Below are positions 33,998-45,425 of a DNA stretch of 58,135 bases, one piece after another. The stretch comes from Dichomitus squalens LYAD-421 SS1. Taxonomy: Eukaryota > Basidiomycota > Agaricomycetes > Polyporales > Polyporaceae. A program made the translations under genes and the position numbers. Below the pieces are notes generated by a model. It saw only the letters and a program-made list of their open reading frames with translations, made no database searches and had not been told where the DNA came from. The stretch spans positions 84,266 through 142,400 of the forward strand of contig NW_006766951.1 in assembly GCF_000275845.1 (NCBI RefSeq), given 5' to 3'. The number at the start of each line of letters is the position of its first letter. Position 1 is the stretch's first letter.

Positions 33998-35691
33998 ATG
34001 GGTGCCGACAACACTGAGATGCCCTTGAGCAGCCCCGTTGAGGCGTCCCCGCAAGAGCGGAATGCTCTGCCTCAATACGGGTTTGGAGCCGACGTTGGCT
34101 TCGAGCAGCTCATTGACAGCAACCCATTCCTCTTTCGAGTACACACACCGAAAGAGCCATCACCCTTCTACGACAACACCGAACCGTACTTCGTCGGTCA
34201 GGCATTCCAAGATAGCGTCGGTGCGTTGGCGTTCCGTCCCTCGACCGTTTCGCCTTATCAGGCCCCATCGACACATACATACGCCGACGTCTCGAAGCAC
34301 ATGGACTGGACGACCAAAGCATCATCGCCTTACGTCTCCACGTCGTTCAGTTTCGCCTGGGCGATCTGGGAAGCGACAAGGCGATATCATCATGGCATGA
34401 AGCATGGTGTGGAGATTGCGATCATAGACGCGAAGGCCTTGTCCGGCAAGGCTGTCACGGCAGTCGAGCTCTTGCATCAAGGTGCTCGCAAGGAGTACGT
34501 ACTGACCCTTCATTCCTATATATCGTACCGAGTAATTGACACATCTATAGTCGGCACCCAGATCATTGGAAGTGGTGGCGATATGCGCATGAGGCTCAGG
34601 ACGTTCTCGTCTGGGGTTACATTCCCGGTACGGCAGTCCTCGCATCGATCCCCCTCACGCAGATCCTCTCAAAGCTGCCGTCGTACTTCCTCAATCCCGA
34701 TCCGTCCATCCTGAAGGACACCCCGATAAGCCGCGTGGGCTGGGAGTACGAGCGCAAGAAGTACTCTTATCGGATGTTCTGCCAGGATATGTCAGAGCGT
34801 TTCCTACGCATGCCGGCCGACCGCCGTGTCCGCGATACAACCGCTGGCGCCGTGCGCCTCGCGATCACCCTCCTCCGACCTTGGTTTCATCGCCTTGCGA
34901 CGGACGACTTCACGACCGCCACCGCCGTCGCATGCGACTTCGCCCAGTGCATCGCGCGCTGGCCGGGACTGTGGTGGGTGCGTGAACACCCCGAGATCAA
35001 GGACCTGATCAGGTGTCTCGTCCACATCGTCGGCGAGGAGGCGCGCGAGGCTCGCCGGACGCAGGCGCTTGCGGACGCGACGCGCATGCAGGACATCGTC
35101 GGCGGCCTCGAGCAGCTCGCACGTACGTTCCACGAGCGCCCTGACACGCGCTCTGCGCGCTCGTCGTTCACCATGGCCTCTACGTCCTCCACCGCGTCTG
35201 TCGTCGATGAGGACGAGACGAAGGTGGACAGGGACTTAGCGTCTTTCGTGCTCAAGCCGATCCTCACGGAGGGGAAGTCCTCCTTCCAGGTCGTTCGGCC
35301 GCCCGTCTTCTCTCCTCCTGTCTCGTCGTCGAGCTCGAAGCTCGCGCCACCGCCAGAGAGCGTGGAACCCGCGGAGGAGGCGAAGGTTGACAACCCTGTC
35401 AGCGCGTCTGGGGAAAGTCAGACGGCGAAAGGGAAGAAGAAGGCCAACGATGGATCACACGTCGACAAGGTCACGTCCCCCATCTCCCCCATCGCGGACG
35501 TGGCGCGCAGATTCCTCGGCTCGACGCTGGGCTCTGCGACTGGAGCTCGCGCGGCTCAGAGCGACTTCTTCTCCAAGGAGTTCTACGCGCGGACCGCGTC
35601 GACGTTCCTCACGGGCTTCTTTCTCGGCACGTTCATCACCCTCTGCATGCTCTCCCCTCAGCGGAGGGAGATCGCGAACCACTTTACGTGA
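33998..35691 (+). CDS. DUF7587-type protein with C-terminal membrane anchor
   Basis: Two exons, 33998-34494 and 34551-35691 (56-nt phase-2 intron, GTACGT donor), giving 545 aa. Residues about 43-240 match, by eye, the uncharacterised fungal DUF7587 pattern: PFLFRVHTP, YADVSKHMDWTTKASSPYVS then TSFSFAWAIWEATRRY, HGVEIAIIDAKALSG, and DVLVWGYIPGTAVLASIPL. Arg47, the Ser-Thr-Ser at 114-116 and a Glu in VELL (157) are spaced as in R-S-E ADP-ribosyltransferases; this is my inference only. A helical region follows (RFLRMPADRRVRDTTAGAVR), then a Ser/Pro-rich linker. One membrane span lies near the C-terminus (TFLTGFFLGTFITLCML, about 517-534) with a short basic tail, so the domain should face the cytosol as in tail-anchored proteins. 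No lesion seen. Confidence 0.8.
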
Positions 35692-37148
35692 GCGGATGGA
35701 TGCACGCTGGCTGGTCTTGTGCGCGTCTCTGCTTTGTTGAGTCGAGCGATCTTCGTTTCCTTTCATAGTTCTGTGCTCGCATTCTATCCCTTTCTTCCTT
35801 CTATATCTCATATCCCGTCATCTCGATTTTGGTCTCCTAACTTTGTCTCTTCTCATCCTCGCGTCTTGACGACCCTCGCGCTCCGTCTTCGGCTCCTTGT
35901 CATATTTGGATTGGGATTTTCGGCCTGTTTTCGACCCTCTCGGTATGTCATCGGAACTCGATCCATACATGAGACGAGATATCGGGCCATAACTTATTAC
36001 CTTCGCGTTCGTTTTGATCCCCACCGTTGTTGTTGTAGCATTATTATCTCCGGAAGACACAGTCGCCCATGTACTATCACTTCTACATGCCTATGCCCCT
36101 ATGCCATCGTATGCTCTTACGGATCTAAACCATCCACTGTATCAATCGAAGTCTTATACAATGTATGCGGGTCGCGGCGATGAAGTGATTAATGGCCGGG
36201 CGAGTACTAGTGTAGAGAGATTGCTGACGTTGTGGACTCTATAGCCTGTCCTGCCTATGCCCAACGCTTGAGGCACTGTCTTCTCCTTGCGACGTCGACA
36301 CGGTGCCTCGGTATTACGCGGTCTGCCGTTTGCCTAATACCAAACTGCGAACATGGACGGCCGCAAGCTGCAACTGAAGATGTTCACGGTGATCGTCGAT
36401 CTGGATCCTCGTCTTATGTATGTGAGCGGCTGTGGAACAGTCCATCGCCGAAGCATATTGATCATAGCTGCGGCAATTCCTGCGCATGCCTGTGTGCATG
36501 ATGCTGCGCTGGAGACCGGAGACGACGGCGCACGCTGCGTCCACGTGAAAGAAGCGCTCGTCGGCAGTGATCCTGAATCCTAAGCGACACCCTTCTCTAC
36601 TTACTGGGCACATCTTCTCCTTCTCAGTTGCTCGCCGTCGTGCACTGTCCGTACGGACCCCGGCAATCCTTCACAGAGACTCGTCAGCCTCTGATTTCTC
36701 AGTATATGCTATGCAGTATCTGGCCGCTGCGCCAATGGAAGCAACGCCGCAGGCCGCCAATTGGGAACCACGCCGCTAACGCACGACGGCAAATCACCCC
36801 GCTCGATGTAAGGGGTGATCTAGGGATTCCAGAATTCAAAACTGTCTCTGGACCTTAGATGGCGTGGTTGTCCGGCTATGTAGGCATCGTCCCTCGATGA
36901 CTGAATGGTTACGCGCGCCGACACTGGCTCAGCCGGATATGCATATGCGTATATATGTTCCTCTCCGAGTCGAACTTGCAGCATTTGGTTTTGAATCATC
37001 GTTCCTTCTCTTCCCTTTCTCCCCTCTCGCGTGGCTCTCTTGTCCCGCGTGATTGTTTCTTGCCCGGAACCTTTTCAGATTCATACTATAATACCACTGC
37101 GAGGCACAACTTGCACTCTCAGACGGTTTTCAACAGTACCACGCTCAA
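35692..37148. other. Intergenic, DUF7587-type gene to peptidase pseudogene
   Basis: The 3' region of the previous gene (CT-rich to about 35900) is followed by non-coding DNA. A small hairpin lies at 36793-36819 (ATCACCCC, 11-nt loop, GGGGTGAT). A TATA-like site at 36950 and a CT tract near 37000 belong to the former promoter of the peptidase pseudogene. Confidence 0.45.
36950..36956 (+). promoter_or_regulatory. TATA-like box of peptidase copy 1
   Basis: TATATAT about 200 bp upstream of the ATG at 37149, followed by a CT-rich tract. The intact paralog has the same arrangement (TATATAT at 45211, CT tract at about 45263-45305). The duplication therefore included the promoter. Confidence 0.5.
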
Positions 37149-39171
37149 ATGACCGCTGCAGCTTGGAAGCATAATATCGCGGCCCTCCTTGCCGCCGGTG
37201 GGCTTACCATTGCTGTCTCGACAACTTCTGTCGGAGCTGTTTAAGGTAACATTGGCGACATCTTCTTCGGCAACTGTACGGACAACAGTACACTCCCTAG
37301 GGCTGAATGCGGATATGCCGTGTGGGTGTTCCAAGCTCATAACGTGAAGTACCATAGCTTTGCTCACCAATGGTGCTTCCAGAGTTCCTTTGGACTACAC
37401 CAACAATAGTGTTGGTGTAGCCAAAATCGCGCTCGGCCGGTACAATGCAACAATAACCCCTCGCAAGGGCGCTGTCTTCGTCAACCCTGGAGGACCTGGT
37501 AATCCAGGCGTCGTACTTGCAACGGAATTAGGCTCAGGTCTCCAGGAGCTTATGAGTTCGTACTTTCCGCGGGCGTTGTCATAGTTCTCACATTTCTGTG
37601 TCCAGATTGGCGAGGACTACGACATCATTGGTTTTGACCCACGAGGAATTGGCTTGTCCGAGTACGTAGACCCTGACGACATCGTCGCACACTATGTCCT
37701 GAATATTCATGCTATGCAGGCCTCAGACCAAGTGCTTCATCGAGAACGGTTCACGCGAGGCGTTCAGCGCGAATACTGTTCTCGATCGCGGCTACGACGT
37801 TTCCCCAAACCTGACCGACTCGTACAACCGCTTCCACCTCATCGAGACCCAGCGGGATGCGAACGCGCTTGACCAAGCGCAGTTCGAGGTCTGCGCACAG
37901 ACGATGGGCGAGACGATCAAGTATGCGGGCACGACGTCCGTCGTGCGCGATATCGACTTCATCACCACCCTGCTCGAGGGCAACGACTCACTGATCAGCT
38001 TGTACGGTTTCTCGTATGGGACAATCATGGGTCAGTACCTCATTAATATCTTCCCGGACCGGGTCGGGCGCGTCGTCATCGACGGGGTCGTCGACGTCAA
38101 CTTGTGGGCGAACAAGGCGCCCTACCAGCAGCTGCACCAGTGGCTCAACTCGACGGACGCGACATACGAGGTCTTCATCGCGGAGTGCACCAAGGCGGGC
38201 CCCGCGTCGTGCGCGCTCGCGCAGAAGGACAACGAGGACCCGAAGGACATCTTGGACCGCGTCGAGCGCTGGATCGACGGTCTGTACAACGCACCCCTCG
38301 CGGTGCCCAACGCGGCGCGCCCCGGCATCCTCACGAACGGCCGCGCCCGCCTCTTCATCGAGGGCGGCCTGGAGAGCCCCACGGGCTGGCCGCAGATCGC
38401 CGCGGGGATCGGAGGCGATGCGGGGCGACGGCGCGGCGGTGCTAAACGTCGTGAACACGCGGGAGCTCGTCGACCTCGAGCGCTCGGCGGTGTCGTGCAA
38501 CGACCAGCGGCCGTTCGCGCCGCCCAAGCCCGAGACGATCGTCGACGCGGGCCTGGAGGTGCTTAAGGATGTGTCAAGGTTCTTCTGGTTGGTGATCATC
38601 GCGGAGCCCGCTCGGGGTGCCAGTACTGGCCTGTGACGCCCCCGGAGAGGTACCTCGGGCCGTGGAACAAGACGCTGAGCAACCCGATTCTGATCATTTC
38701 GAACACTGTCAGTGACCCTGTACGCGCAACCATTAAGATAGGTAGATCTGACGGCTCCTCGACAAGCAGAACGATCCCATCACGCCTCTCGTCAACGGCG
38801 AGACCGCCCATGGGTACTTCCCCAACTCGTCTGCCTTGCTCGTCCAGAACGGTCCGGGGGTACGTCGTCTTCCTGACACCCATTTGTGCCGGGAGGCTCA
38901 TTGTCATCTGCTCCAGCACACCTCTCGCGCGCTCAATTCGGCGTGCACGGTTTTCTCGACTCGTGCTTACTTTGCAGACGGCACGCTGCCTGCTGCAGGC
39001 ACGGTCTGCGAGGTCGACGAGAGCCCCTTTCCGCCCCCATCGGATTCTACCTCCTCACATTCCTCTGCGACCGGCGTTGCAGCGGCCGTTGTGGACTCGA
39101 AGACGAGGGTTCTGGACTATATTCACCACATGAGCGCAAACAAGCTCCACAGGGCCTACGGCCCATCGTAA
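37149..39171 (+). pseudogene. Secreted TAP-like serine peptidase (alpha/beta hydrolase), decayed copy 1
   Basis: Paralog of the intact gene at 45426-47480, aligned by eye. It keeps the nucleophile elbow YGFSYGTIMGQYL and the C-terminal half almost unchanged, but carries these lesions relative to the intact copy. Codon 32 is TAA (37242-37244) where the other copy has CAA. There is a net +1 shift between about 37330 and 37370. The first intron donor reads AT instead of GT at 37552. Two bases are missing at about 38408. One base is missing at 38611. The last two shifts sum to minus 3, so the frame is restored downstream. In the C-terminal exons the Asp of the triad (DPITP) remains. The gene is therefore very unlikely to make a full peptidase, although shorter products cannot be excluded. 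Divergence is higher in the 5' third than around 38100-38600. Confidence 0.85.
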
Positions 39172-39785
39172 GACGCAAAATGAATGTGTTCCGAGCATGT
39201 GATGTTACGGTACTCGTACCACACGCAGTACACCATGGTTTGCAATCCTATCAATTTTGTGAATGGCCGGACGTTGGAAGGAAACCGTTCCTATCTATAT
39301 ATCGAACTAGCCGAGGAGTAAAGCTTCCCAGCCTTTGCAATTATACGGGTTCCAGTCCCTTCATCAATGCTACAAATGCGGGAAATGGCACGCAACACTA
39401 CATCACAAAGAAGGACTGATGAAAGGCAAGCATGTGCGTACCAGAGGAAACAGCCACAACATCCAAGCTGAGCATGAATAACTGAGAGAATGGCCGGACG
39501 AGCTCCCAAGCCTCAGAATCTCGGTTGCGTCAGCACAGCCCAGCGCCCTCGCCTCCTCCGTCCACCTCCTCACCCACATCCGTGCCCGTTACACCTCCTC
39601 CATCGTGTGCTTCTGGATGACATGCTATGTCGTACGGGTTGGGTAAGCGAGGGACCGCGTCTTCGTAGTCCTCTAGAATGCCGACTCTCCCTTTCCCTTC
39701 AACCCCATTCCCAACCGGATGTCCTGCACGACTACTTCGCTGTCGGTACGTGATGGCGCTACTCCACTTCCTATTCTCTCTCGAG
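39172..39785. other. Intergenic between peptidase pseudogene and HET gene
   Basis: No supported gene. One plus-strand frame (39490-39753) is Pro/His/Leu-rich and unrecognised. The region lies between two convergent 3' ends. Confidence 0.45.
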
Positions 39786-41750
39786 CTACATGGCCACCGC
39801 GATCACCGTGATAATGGACCTGACGTGTAGAAAGTAGTGTGACGGCGTTGCCCAGTCCAAGCCGAGCTTCAGGTTGATCGTCCTTTCCGCAAGGGTGAAG
39901 GTGACGGTTTTTATTCCTAGCGATTGCAAGAATGACGGCTGAGATGAATCGGACCAGATCACAGACCTTGATTCCTCGACCTCCTCGACCTCGTCAAGAG
40001 CGCGTCGCGACATCTTCACACAAGCCCTGATCCCCAACCGCCGACCATCTGGCGACAAGGTATGCCAGTACTCAATGGTGATCGTGTATTCGTCACAGAA
40101 AAGCGTGAGTAAGTGTGTTGTCGGGTGGTCTCCATCTGGATGTTGAGATTCGGCCGTGTACCCTTGGGCGCGTAGAGCGTCGCGCGTCGCCTTCGACGAC
40201 AAGAGATTGATTGTCTCGTGGGGCTGACAGAGAGCGTCCTCTCGGTGTTGGTTAGTGCGCTCCGGGTGGGAGATGTAGATGGTCCTGATCTAAATGACAT
40301 CGCGACAGCGCTCGATGGTTGTCGGTGACAGGGGGAAGAGGCGAGGCCCTTCAGTACCCTGGTTTGGCTCTGGTTCAATGCTCACCCATCCGTTGTACAA
40401 GTATTCCACCTCAGCATTGGAGGGAGGGATGCAACAGACGCGGCCGAGAAGAGCGCCAGGACGATCAATGTGTTCGCAGCCAAGGATTGCCAGGAACCAT
40501 TGGGACAACGGAACGTCCAAGTGAGACTGCTCTAGCGTGTGCCCAGGAAGGCAATGCAGGAGCGGTACGACGGGCAGTTTCGTGCGTATGCCATGTGGAG
40601 TGAAGGTGTACTCCTGAGCCGGGAGTTTCTCAGAGAGCTTGAGCTGATTCGACACATCGTCGTGAGGGATGAGTTTGATCATTCCGGCGTCGCTGAAGTC
40701 GTTCAGGCCACAGTGAAAGAGAAATTGCGCCTCTTCGTCGTCTTCGAGCCAGCAGCTCAGCTCTCTGGCGTTCCTCAGCGAGTCTGCAAGGTCCTGGTCG
40801 CGCTCGAGATCCGCATAGACGCGGCCCCATGCAAAGACGCTCTGGTACGGGATGCGCCGCACAATCTCCTCTAGCAGCCGGCGGAAGGCGCGGTCTCCCT
40901 CGCCGTAGAGCGTAGGCATGTTGATGCTGAAGATTCCTAAGAGGGAATACGCTTTGTCCTCCTTCCGCGAGGTCTCCCGCTGCCCTGCCCACGATAGCCG
41001 TTGAGCCACGCTGAAGTCGCCGAGGGACTTGACACGCAGCAGAAGCGCGATGGGGATACCTGTGATCTCCTTAATGACATACCCCAGTGTGGCCTTCGTT
41101 CCAATGGCTATCCAATCCTGGGAGAGGAACTTCACCGCGGAAGGCGCGATGAGCTCCTGGAGCGTCCATCCACGCGTGAACCAGCGGCTCCGGCGAAAAG
41201 CGGATTGACCAGCACGGGGGTCCTCGCCGGCAGGGACGTCGGCAAGGTGGGCGAAGCACACCTTCGCACGGCCGTACCACTGATACATCGAGTTGATCGA
41301 TTCGGACAACTCGGAGCTGCTCGTCTTGTCGATACAGCAAGAGTCAATCCACAGGTATCGATGCCCAGCCTCGCGTGCCACTTTGCAGGCCTCTCGGATC
41401 TTCCGCGAGAGCTTCGTATCACCCCAGATGGGATAATGACTGAGCACGAAGTTAGACGCGAAGTCGGGGAATGGGGAACTCGCACGTGAGTTAGATGAGG
41501 ATGAGAGGCCAAGTGAGGGTAAGATGCGACGCGAGAACCAGAGGCTACGTGAGGGTATGAGACGAGGTGAAGGTGAGGGGCTCGATGAGGAGTACTCGGA
41601 ATCGGAAGGGCCTCCATGGCGTGCCTGGATGATCTTCAATTCGTTGTACGTCTGCTCCCTCTCCCTCCAAGTGTGTGACAGAATGGCGAATTCCGTCCTC
41701 TCCGGATCCACCTCCACAAATTGTCCAGTCCATGTATCCAGGACGCGCAT
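39786..41750 (-). CDS. HET-domain (heterokaryon incompatibility-type) protein
   Basis: The ATG at 41750 is in good context (CCACCATGC). The N-terminal ~260 residues form a HET domain with all usual blocks: EFAILSHTW, AGHRYLWIDSCCIDKTSSSE, SINSMYQWYGRAKVCFAHLA, SRWFTRGWTLQELIAP and EDKAYSLLGIFSINMPTLYG. HET proteins trigger cell death after fusion of unlike fungal individuals and are related to TIR-like effectors. A Ser-rich insert (about residues 50-80) sits inside the domain. The frame is open from 41750 to an in-frame TAG at 40292-40290, then stays open in the same frame to 39786. The TAG is either a nonsense mutation or the acceptor end of a 96-nt phase-0 intron (donor GTGAGC at 40385). 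With that intron spliced the protein is 622 aa; without it, 486 aa. Both versions keep the HET domain. Confidence 0.85.
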
Positions 41751-44700
41751 GGTGGTTCCGCAAGCTGAGAAAAGACTTTTTGTCAGTCGGTATAGGAAAA
41801 CGAATACATCTTCACGCACCAGTAGATATAGCTTGGTGATTGCTAGGATAAGGGGAAGCAGTTGACGGAGGCACCCTGGAATGACGAAGACGGCTGAGCG
41901 TTGAAGACTCGCAGAATTTAGGGACGGAAAAGTCGCAGCGGCTGAAGACTCGCCATGTGGTGCAGCAAGTTTGAGCCCTTAAAACAGAACAGGGGGTGGG
42001 ACGCACGCGTGCGAGTATCGTGAGATATCCGACCATATAAGAGACGAGCATAGTGCTTATAGATAGAAGCGGCACTGGACATCACTTCTATGTACACAGC
42101 TCACATGGGTGGTCCGTAGAAAGTCCTTCTCAGCTGGCATACGGTTGCACGATTAGAAGGAACTATTGCTGCTTCGCGAAGCAGCGTATTTACCTGCATT
42201 CATATGACCTGTGAATGGGGCACGGCCCGTCCAAGCTGGCCGATAGTCACCTCGTCCCACGAGTGTGATCAACATTCCGTCATCGAAAATGGGGCCAGAG
42301 ACGTGAAAGATGCGCAATGCTCGTTCCAGGCATGGTTGCACCATAAGTGAAATCCGAATAGTTTCGCCCATGAGCTTGAAAGGACCGTTAGCTTGTGAGT
42401 ATCCGACATGTGATGGCAGTAGGGCGGGTCGTCCATTGGAGGTGCTGGGAGATAGTCAGGTAGGAAAGTTCACACGAGAAAAATATAGATAGAGCAAGAG
42501 GTTTCAGTGAGACTGGAAGTAGCTCTACGTTACAGAGAGAGGTTGGTAGATGGGACGAACGCGCGATGTCCATGTTCAACTTGGTGACAGCTTGGGTCCG
42601 GCGCCAACCAATATCGGCAGAATCCGAACGCGCTGGCCGGTATCCGTGTAAGTGTCCCTGCAGCCTATCTCACAAACATCGATCTCGGCGCATTCTGCAA
42701 ATCCCTCTCCGTATACCGTCCGATCTGGCAGTGAGCCCTCAAGTTGGTTACGACTCCCATGGGCCTTTTCGGGATCGTTCGCAGGAAGAGACCACCCAGA
42801 AAACTTGATCAGGTATGCTTCCGCATGCCTACTGCCTCTCGAAACCCAATTCCATACTTTCGGACGCCGCCCGCTATAGAAATCTGAGGAGATCTTGTGT
42901 TTCGTTGCGAGCGCCGTTTATGTCTGTTCCTCTGTCATCCTGGCCTCCTGTCCCACCGTCTGGCAGAATCCTGTCGGGTCTTAGAAACGGGCGCGACTCG
43001 AGTGGTCGGATCCGCTTCTCCACAGTACCTTCGTTCCGTGAACTGCACCCGACCAACGTATGCGGCCGCCGGGCCTCGCAGGGCACAGAACCTATGGAGT
43101 GACCTGTCTCGTGAACTCTCAGAGCGTGTCCGGGAGCCCGTGTCATTACCCATGGCCATGCTGCTTTCGGCGCGCTGGCTGCTAGTTTCAGAGGGATTCT
43201 TGCCAAGCCTGCTGTACCTCCAGCACGCGTGGGGAGTGGTCCTAGCCTTCGATCCCTTCTCCTTCCGCTCCAAGTGAGCTCATGTTTGAGGATGCGTGTC
43301 TCGCGCCGGTTTGGACGGTTCAAGCAACCCAAATCTACTTTACTCCCGTTCATGCAAAAGCAGGATCCACACTACGAGATGATCCTGTACAATAATATCC
43401 TTTTACGTACGAGCGTGTTAACCCGTCCATTCTGCGGTATGAGCAGGTGCGTCGTGTCTGTTATGTGGTTTTGCCTCTGAACTCTACTTGTAGCAATATC
43501 GTGTGGGTTCAGTCGCGGGTCCGTGCGCGGTGTCATGCCGGATTGTTACTCCATCTCTCGGTTGAATAGGCTATTTCGTACGGTGTGAATGCGTTGACCC
43601 AGGTATATAACATAGACCTCGGTTCCAATGTATCGGTGGCTCCACCGCGCCTCCCAGCCTTACACTTTACACTTTGTAATGAGATGTGACAATGCGAAGA
43701 TCCATACGTCTCGCTTGCGCCTCGGCGCTATCGTCGATCGTCGCATGTGTATGTCCCGTCACCTGTAAAACCCCCTGCAGCTCCAACGTGCGTGCGGCAT
43801 GGGTGTACGGGTTCATGGTCGAGGACGCTCAGGCGGTACGTGCCTCGCGTTAGGTCTTACAAGTGATCACCTTGTCTGACAGCACTCCTGTCTGCCTGCA
43901 GATCTAACCTATGAGACGATGTCCGAGTCATATTGAGCTACGTGTGTTGTGCACCGTCTCTTTTGCATCCGCGGAAACCCAACCGCTCTTACCGCTCTAC
44001 ATGGAACACGTTCTCGACGACCTCGACCCTGAAATCGATGCAGCGCATTTCGCCGCTGCCCTACGACCCATTCGCTACACTCCCTTTGAGTCCGCAAGTG
44101 GCCGAGCCCTATCATACACGGCGTGGCCTTGTCCGGTGGCCCGAACACCGACGCCGAGCAGAAAATTCTGTCCCTGTCAAGAGCTCGCTCATATTGCGGT
44201 TGCTTTGTGAGATGTCATATGCGAACCATGTGAGTGTACGTATGCGCGTGCTTGGGTAGTTGGACGGGTCCTGAAGCCGGGGTCTAGGGCATCGATTCCT
44301 GCCATTGACCTCGACGGTCAGTCGATAACGGGATCAGGCGTTTCGTACATGTCCACAAGCTCACAGTCATAAGCCAAGTGTGGACACGGCCGGAGTAGGG
44401 GCTTCGCTGGAGCCTGTAAGCTGTAAGGCTAGTGTGTGTACCGGACCATGTCGCGAGGACTGTGCGACAATCGAGCACCCTCGGACGGACCGGTACAGCG
44501 TGATGGTTCAATCTTGAGCACAGCGAAGAGCGTACTCCTGGACACAGTATGGCAAGGCTCGAGGACGTGAGACCGACTGCGGTACAGACGCGGAGAGCAG
44601 CCAAGACTGCCAAGCGCTGAGCGACAATCTATGATAGGCGCCGTACGCCGTCCCTCTGTGGCGCTCGTCCTTTGCACCTTGCCCTTGGTTACGCTTCAAG

Positions 44701-45425
44701 TTGAATGAGGAGTACAGGACGGTGGACGCTTGCTCGTGGGCTGTAGCTGCCCGTCGTGCGCGTGAGGAATGGAAGCCGTTCCCACGTGTAACAAGCGCTG
44801 GGTGTTGACTCCCTCAGGTTGGAGCTTGAAACTTGCAGCTTGAAGCCTTTCTCTCACTCTCACTCGTACTCTCCTGGTCATTCCCCTACTCGTCCCCGGT
44901 CCCCAAGAAGAGCCCAGTACAAAGGTCCCGCGAGTGATAGTGATGGCGCTGCCCCGCACCGCCCACACTTCTCAAGGCCTCCGTTTCATCGGTGTATGCT
45001 GTGCAGTGCTCAGCCTCCTCGCCGTCGGAAGCAACGCCACAGGCCAATGGGGTTTGCAAAGTCAAGGTGCGCATCACTCTACCCGACTTGAGGGATAGGC
45101 GAGCGTGATACAGAGGCCCCAAAAACAAATACACCTCTGGGTCTGAGAGCCTGACCCTACCATGATCACAGAAGGACTGCGTGCACTTGTATGGCTCGAT
45201 CCGGCGGCCGTATATATGCGCGACCTCCTTCTCCCAATCGTAGTCACAACTGTGTCGCATCACTCCCTTCTCTTCTTTCTTTTCTCTCTCTCTTCGCTCT
45301 CCCGCGGCCTGCGAGTGGTCACGCGTGTTTGTTCTTTTTTGGCCAGACGTTTATTGGGTTGAATTGAACGTGCCTCTGAAGCAGAACTCGCAGTCGCAGA
45401 CGATTCGGGACAATCTGTCGCCCAA
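41751..45425. other. Gene-poor region between HET gene and peptidase copy 2
   Basis: About 3.7 kb with only short, unrecognised frames (for example 42153-42371 minus, 42897-43277 plus, 43911-44210 plus). Around 43603-43860 a TATA-like TATATAA precedes an ATG opening a short signal-peptide-like stretch (MRRSIRLACASALSSIVAC at 43692) and possible splice sites, but no body follows. It may be a dead fragment. The right end holds the peptidase promoter. Confidence 0.45.
45211..45217 (+). promoter_or_regulatory. TATA-like box of intact peptidase gene
   Basis: TATATAT 215 bp upstream of the ATG at 45426, followed by a long C/T tract (about 45263-45305). The same arrangement occurs upstream of the decayed paralog. 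Confidence 0.5.

Noticed and set aside
36960..36990. Sequence resembling a tRNA T-loop (GTTCGACTC on the minus strand)
   Set aside because: No complementary T-stem, anticodon arm or acceptor stem around it. A similar look-alike near 29990 fails the same test.
43603..43860. TATA-like box followed by a short signal-peptide-like ORF (ATG at 43692)
   Set aside because: No body could be built beyond the first short exon. It is too little to call a gene and is noted only as a possible dead fragment.
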